Shown: positions 5,812-6,855 of the stretch, one piece after another
Layout: the number at the start of each line of letters is the position of its first letter
Numbering within the stretch: the first letter of the stretch is position 1
DNA from: JAZLIL01 sp045617405
GTDB lineage: Bacteria > Bacillota > Clostridia > Lachnospirales > Lachnospiraceae
Length of the DNA stretch: 6,855 nt
Direction of reading: 5' to 3'
NCBI GenBank assembly: GCA_045617405.1
Contig: JAZLIL010000084.1
Coordinates: forward strand, 1-6,855
Notes under the pieces: model-generated
Databases searched by the model: none
Seen by the model: only the letters and a program-made list of their open reading frames with translations
Told to the model about the DNA's origin: nothing
Position numbers and translations under genes: made by a program

Positions 5812-6828
5812 CTATTTGAGCTGAGGAGTAAGATTTTTTAGTTGATCAATGCTATAGTAGTTCTCGCGAAATTTGTCTACGCCGTTTGCTATTCCGACAG
5901 CAAACTTATCACGATACTCGTCGGAATTTAGCTTCATGCACTCTTCTTTGTTGGAAATGTAACCGCATTCAATAATTACTGACGGCATGGTCGTGTTTTT
6001 TGTTACTATAAGGTTCGTTCTGTAATAAACCTTTCTTTCTTTAAAACCCGTAGACTCTGTCGTTGACTTTAACAGAATATCTGCAAGCTCAACGTTGCCG
6101 TCACGCTTCTTTGTCCATACCTCTGTTCCAAATGTTTCATCAATGTATGTTTCAACTGCATTTTGATGAATGCTAATGAAGCACAGCGCTTCAGGATAGA
6201 CATTTGCGAGTTTACATCGTTCGTTAAGTCCGACAAAATTATCTGATTCCCTTGTCATGTAGACTTCGTATCCGCGCCTGATAAGCTCTGCCCTTGTATG
6301 TTCACAGATAGCAAGGTTGATGTCACTTTCCTTAAGGTCGTAGTGCGGAGAACCTCCGTCGTAACCACCGTGACCTGCATCAAGGATTACAAGTCCTTTG
6401 TAGTGTGATTCACTGTATTCCTCAATTGTCCATGGAATTTCATTTCCTTTCAGAAATGAAGGAACATCTGATTCTTCACTTAAATTAATCTCAACGTTAT
6501 CAAATGTCTCATTAAAGGATAGTGTAGTAAGGCAGCTGATTTGATTTTTGACATCTGCTGATACAACCGTTGTCCCGACATCGAATGATGAAGGATTTAC
6601 AAGAACTGAAGTATTATCGGAAAAAAGGTCATCTGCAAACGAAACAATCTTTGAAATACCAAAGATTAGCCCCTTTACGATAAAGACTACTATTAAAATA
6701 AAAAGAATAATTGAAATCCAACACGCAAAAAAGCGCTTATATCCATGCTTCTTAGGATTGAAAAGCGCTGATTTTGAAAGTAGTTTTAAGAAGCTTGTCT
6801 TCTTATTGCCGGAATAAATATCGTTCAT
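5812..6828 (-). CDS. Membrane-anchored N-acetylmuramoyl-L-alanine amidase (Amidase_3)
   Basis: This zinc enzyme cuts the amide bond between N-acetylmuramic acid and the stem peptide of peptidoglycan, outside the membrane. Of 338 residues, about 1-32 form a basic cytoplasmic tail, 33-57 a single hydrophobic anchor, 58-144 a linker I do not recognise, and 145-320 the Amidase_3 domain. Zinc ligands are His153 (ILDAGHGGYDGG), Glu167 (KESDINLAI) and His221 (ISIHQNA); the catalytic Glu287 lies in VIIECGYISN. The catalytic domain resembles CwlD, the spore-cortex amidase, but CwlD is shorter (about 240), so naming it cwlD would be overreach; a role in cell separation or growth is equally possible. 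The ATG at 6826-6828 is the first in frame, since TGA and TAA close the frame just upstream. It has no obvious ribosome binding site but forms ATGA with a possible upstream stop codon, which suggests coupled translation. Confidence 0.92.
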   Translation of the reverse strand: MNDIYSGNKKTSFLKLLSKSALFNPKKHGYKRFFACWISIILFILIVVFIVKGLIFGISKIVSFADDLFSDNTSVLVNPSSFDVGTTVVSADVKNQISCLTTLSFNETFDNVEINLSEESDVPSFLKGNEIPWTIEEYSESHYKGLVILDAGHGGYDGGSPHYDLKESDINLAICEHTRAELIRRGYEVYMTRESDNFVGLNERCKLANVYPEALCFISIHQNAVETYIDETFGTEVWTKKRDGNVELADILLKSTTESTGFKERKVYYRTNLIVTKNTTMPSVIIECGYISNKEECMKLNSDEYRDKFAVGIANGVDKFRENYYSIDQLKNLTPQLK

Positions 6829-6855
6829 ATGTCAATGTTATTCGCAATCCGCTTC
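6825..6855 (-). CDS. Possible 3' end of an upstream gene overlapping the amidase start
   Basis: One minus-strand frame reads KRIANNIDI and then stops at TGA (6825-6827), sharing ATGA with the amidase start. This is the common coupling arrangement in Clostridia and would explain the missing ribosome binding site of the amidase. Only nine codons are inside the window and another frame is also open here, so the product cannot be named and the gene itself is a guess. Confidence 0.3.
   Translation of the reverse strand, partial: KRIANNIDI

Overview
The window looks like core chromosome of an anaerobic Firmicute, most likely a Lachnospiraceae relative (Butyrivibrio/Roseburia type). This is inferred from the moderate-to-low GC content, strong GGAGG-type ribosome binding sites, sigma-A style promoters, and the character of the GapA, omega-subunit and YicC proteins. 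No mobile element, tRNA, rRNA or CRISPR array is visible. Coding density is high, and every gap between genes is under 150 bases.

Layout, left to right. (1) Minus strand: the first 256 codons of a type I glyceraldehyde-3-phosphate dehydrogenase gene, cut by the left edge, with its own promoter. (2) Minus strand, read from right to left: yicC, rpoZ, lepB. This compact operon has a near-consensus promoter in front of yicC, a 17-base yicC-rpoZ gap and a 14-base rpoZ/lepB overlap. The gmk gene that commonly sits between yicC and rpoZ is absent. (3) Minus strand: two CobW/G3E-family GTPase genes 21 bases apart, sharing one promoter. The first has the CxCC metal motif and a 16-histidine acidic tract but lacks the usual NKxD motif. 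The second has an NxxD motif but lacks CxCC, and carries a C-terminal domain resembling DUF1980/TIGR03943 (YcgQ-like). (4) Plus strand: a compact metal-dependent amidohydrolase, divergent from the GTPase pair. (5) Minus strand: a membrane-anchored N-acetylmuramoyl-L-alanine amidase (Amidase_3), convergent with the amidohydrolase across a hairpin that can terminate both. Its start codon overlaps a possible upstream gene lying mostly outside the window.

How the genes work together. The yicC-rpoZ-lepB group is housekeeping: RNA turnover, RNA polymerase assembly and protein export. The GTPase pair is the most interesting part. It reads as a candidate metal (probably zinc) trafficking module in which two degenerate G3E proteins complement each other, one half fused to a domain usually associated with a permease. 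No permease gene is present in the window. The metal role is inferred from family knowledge and histidine content and is not shown directly. Nothing here is clearly a wholly new system.
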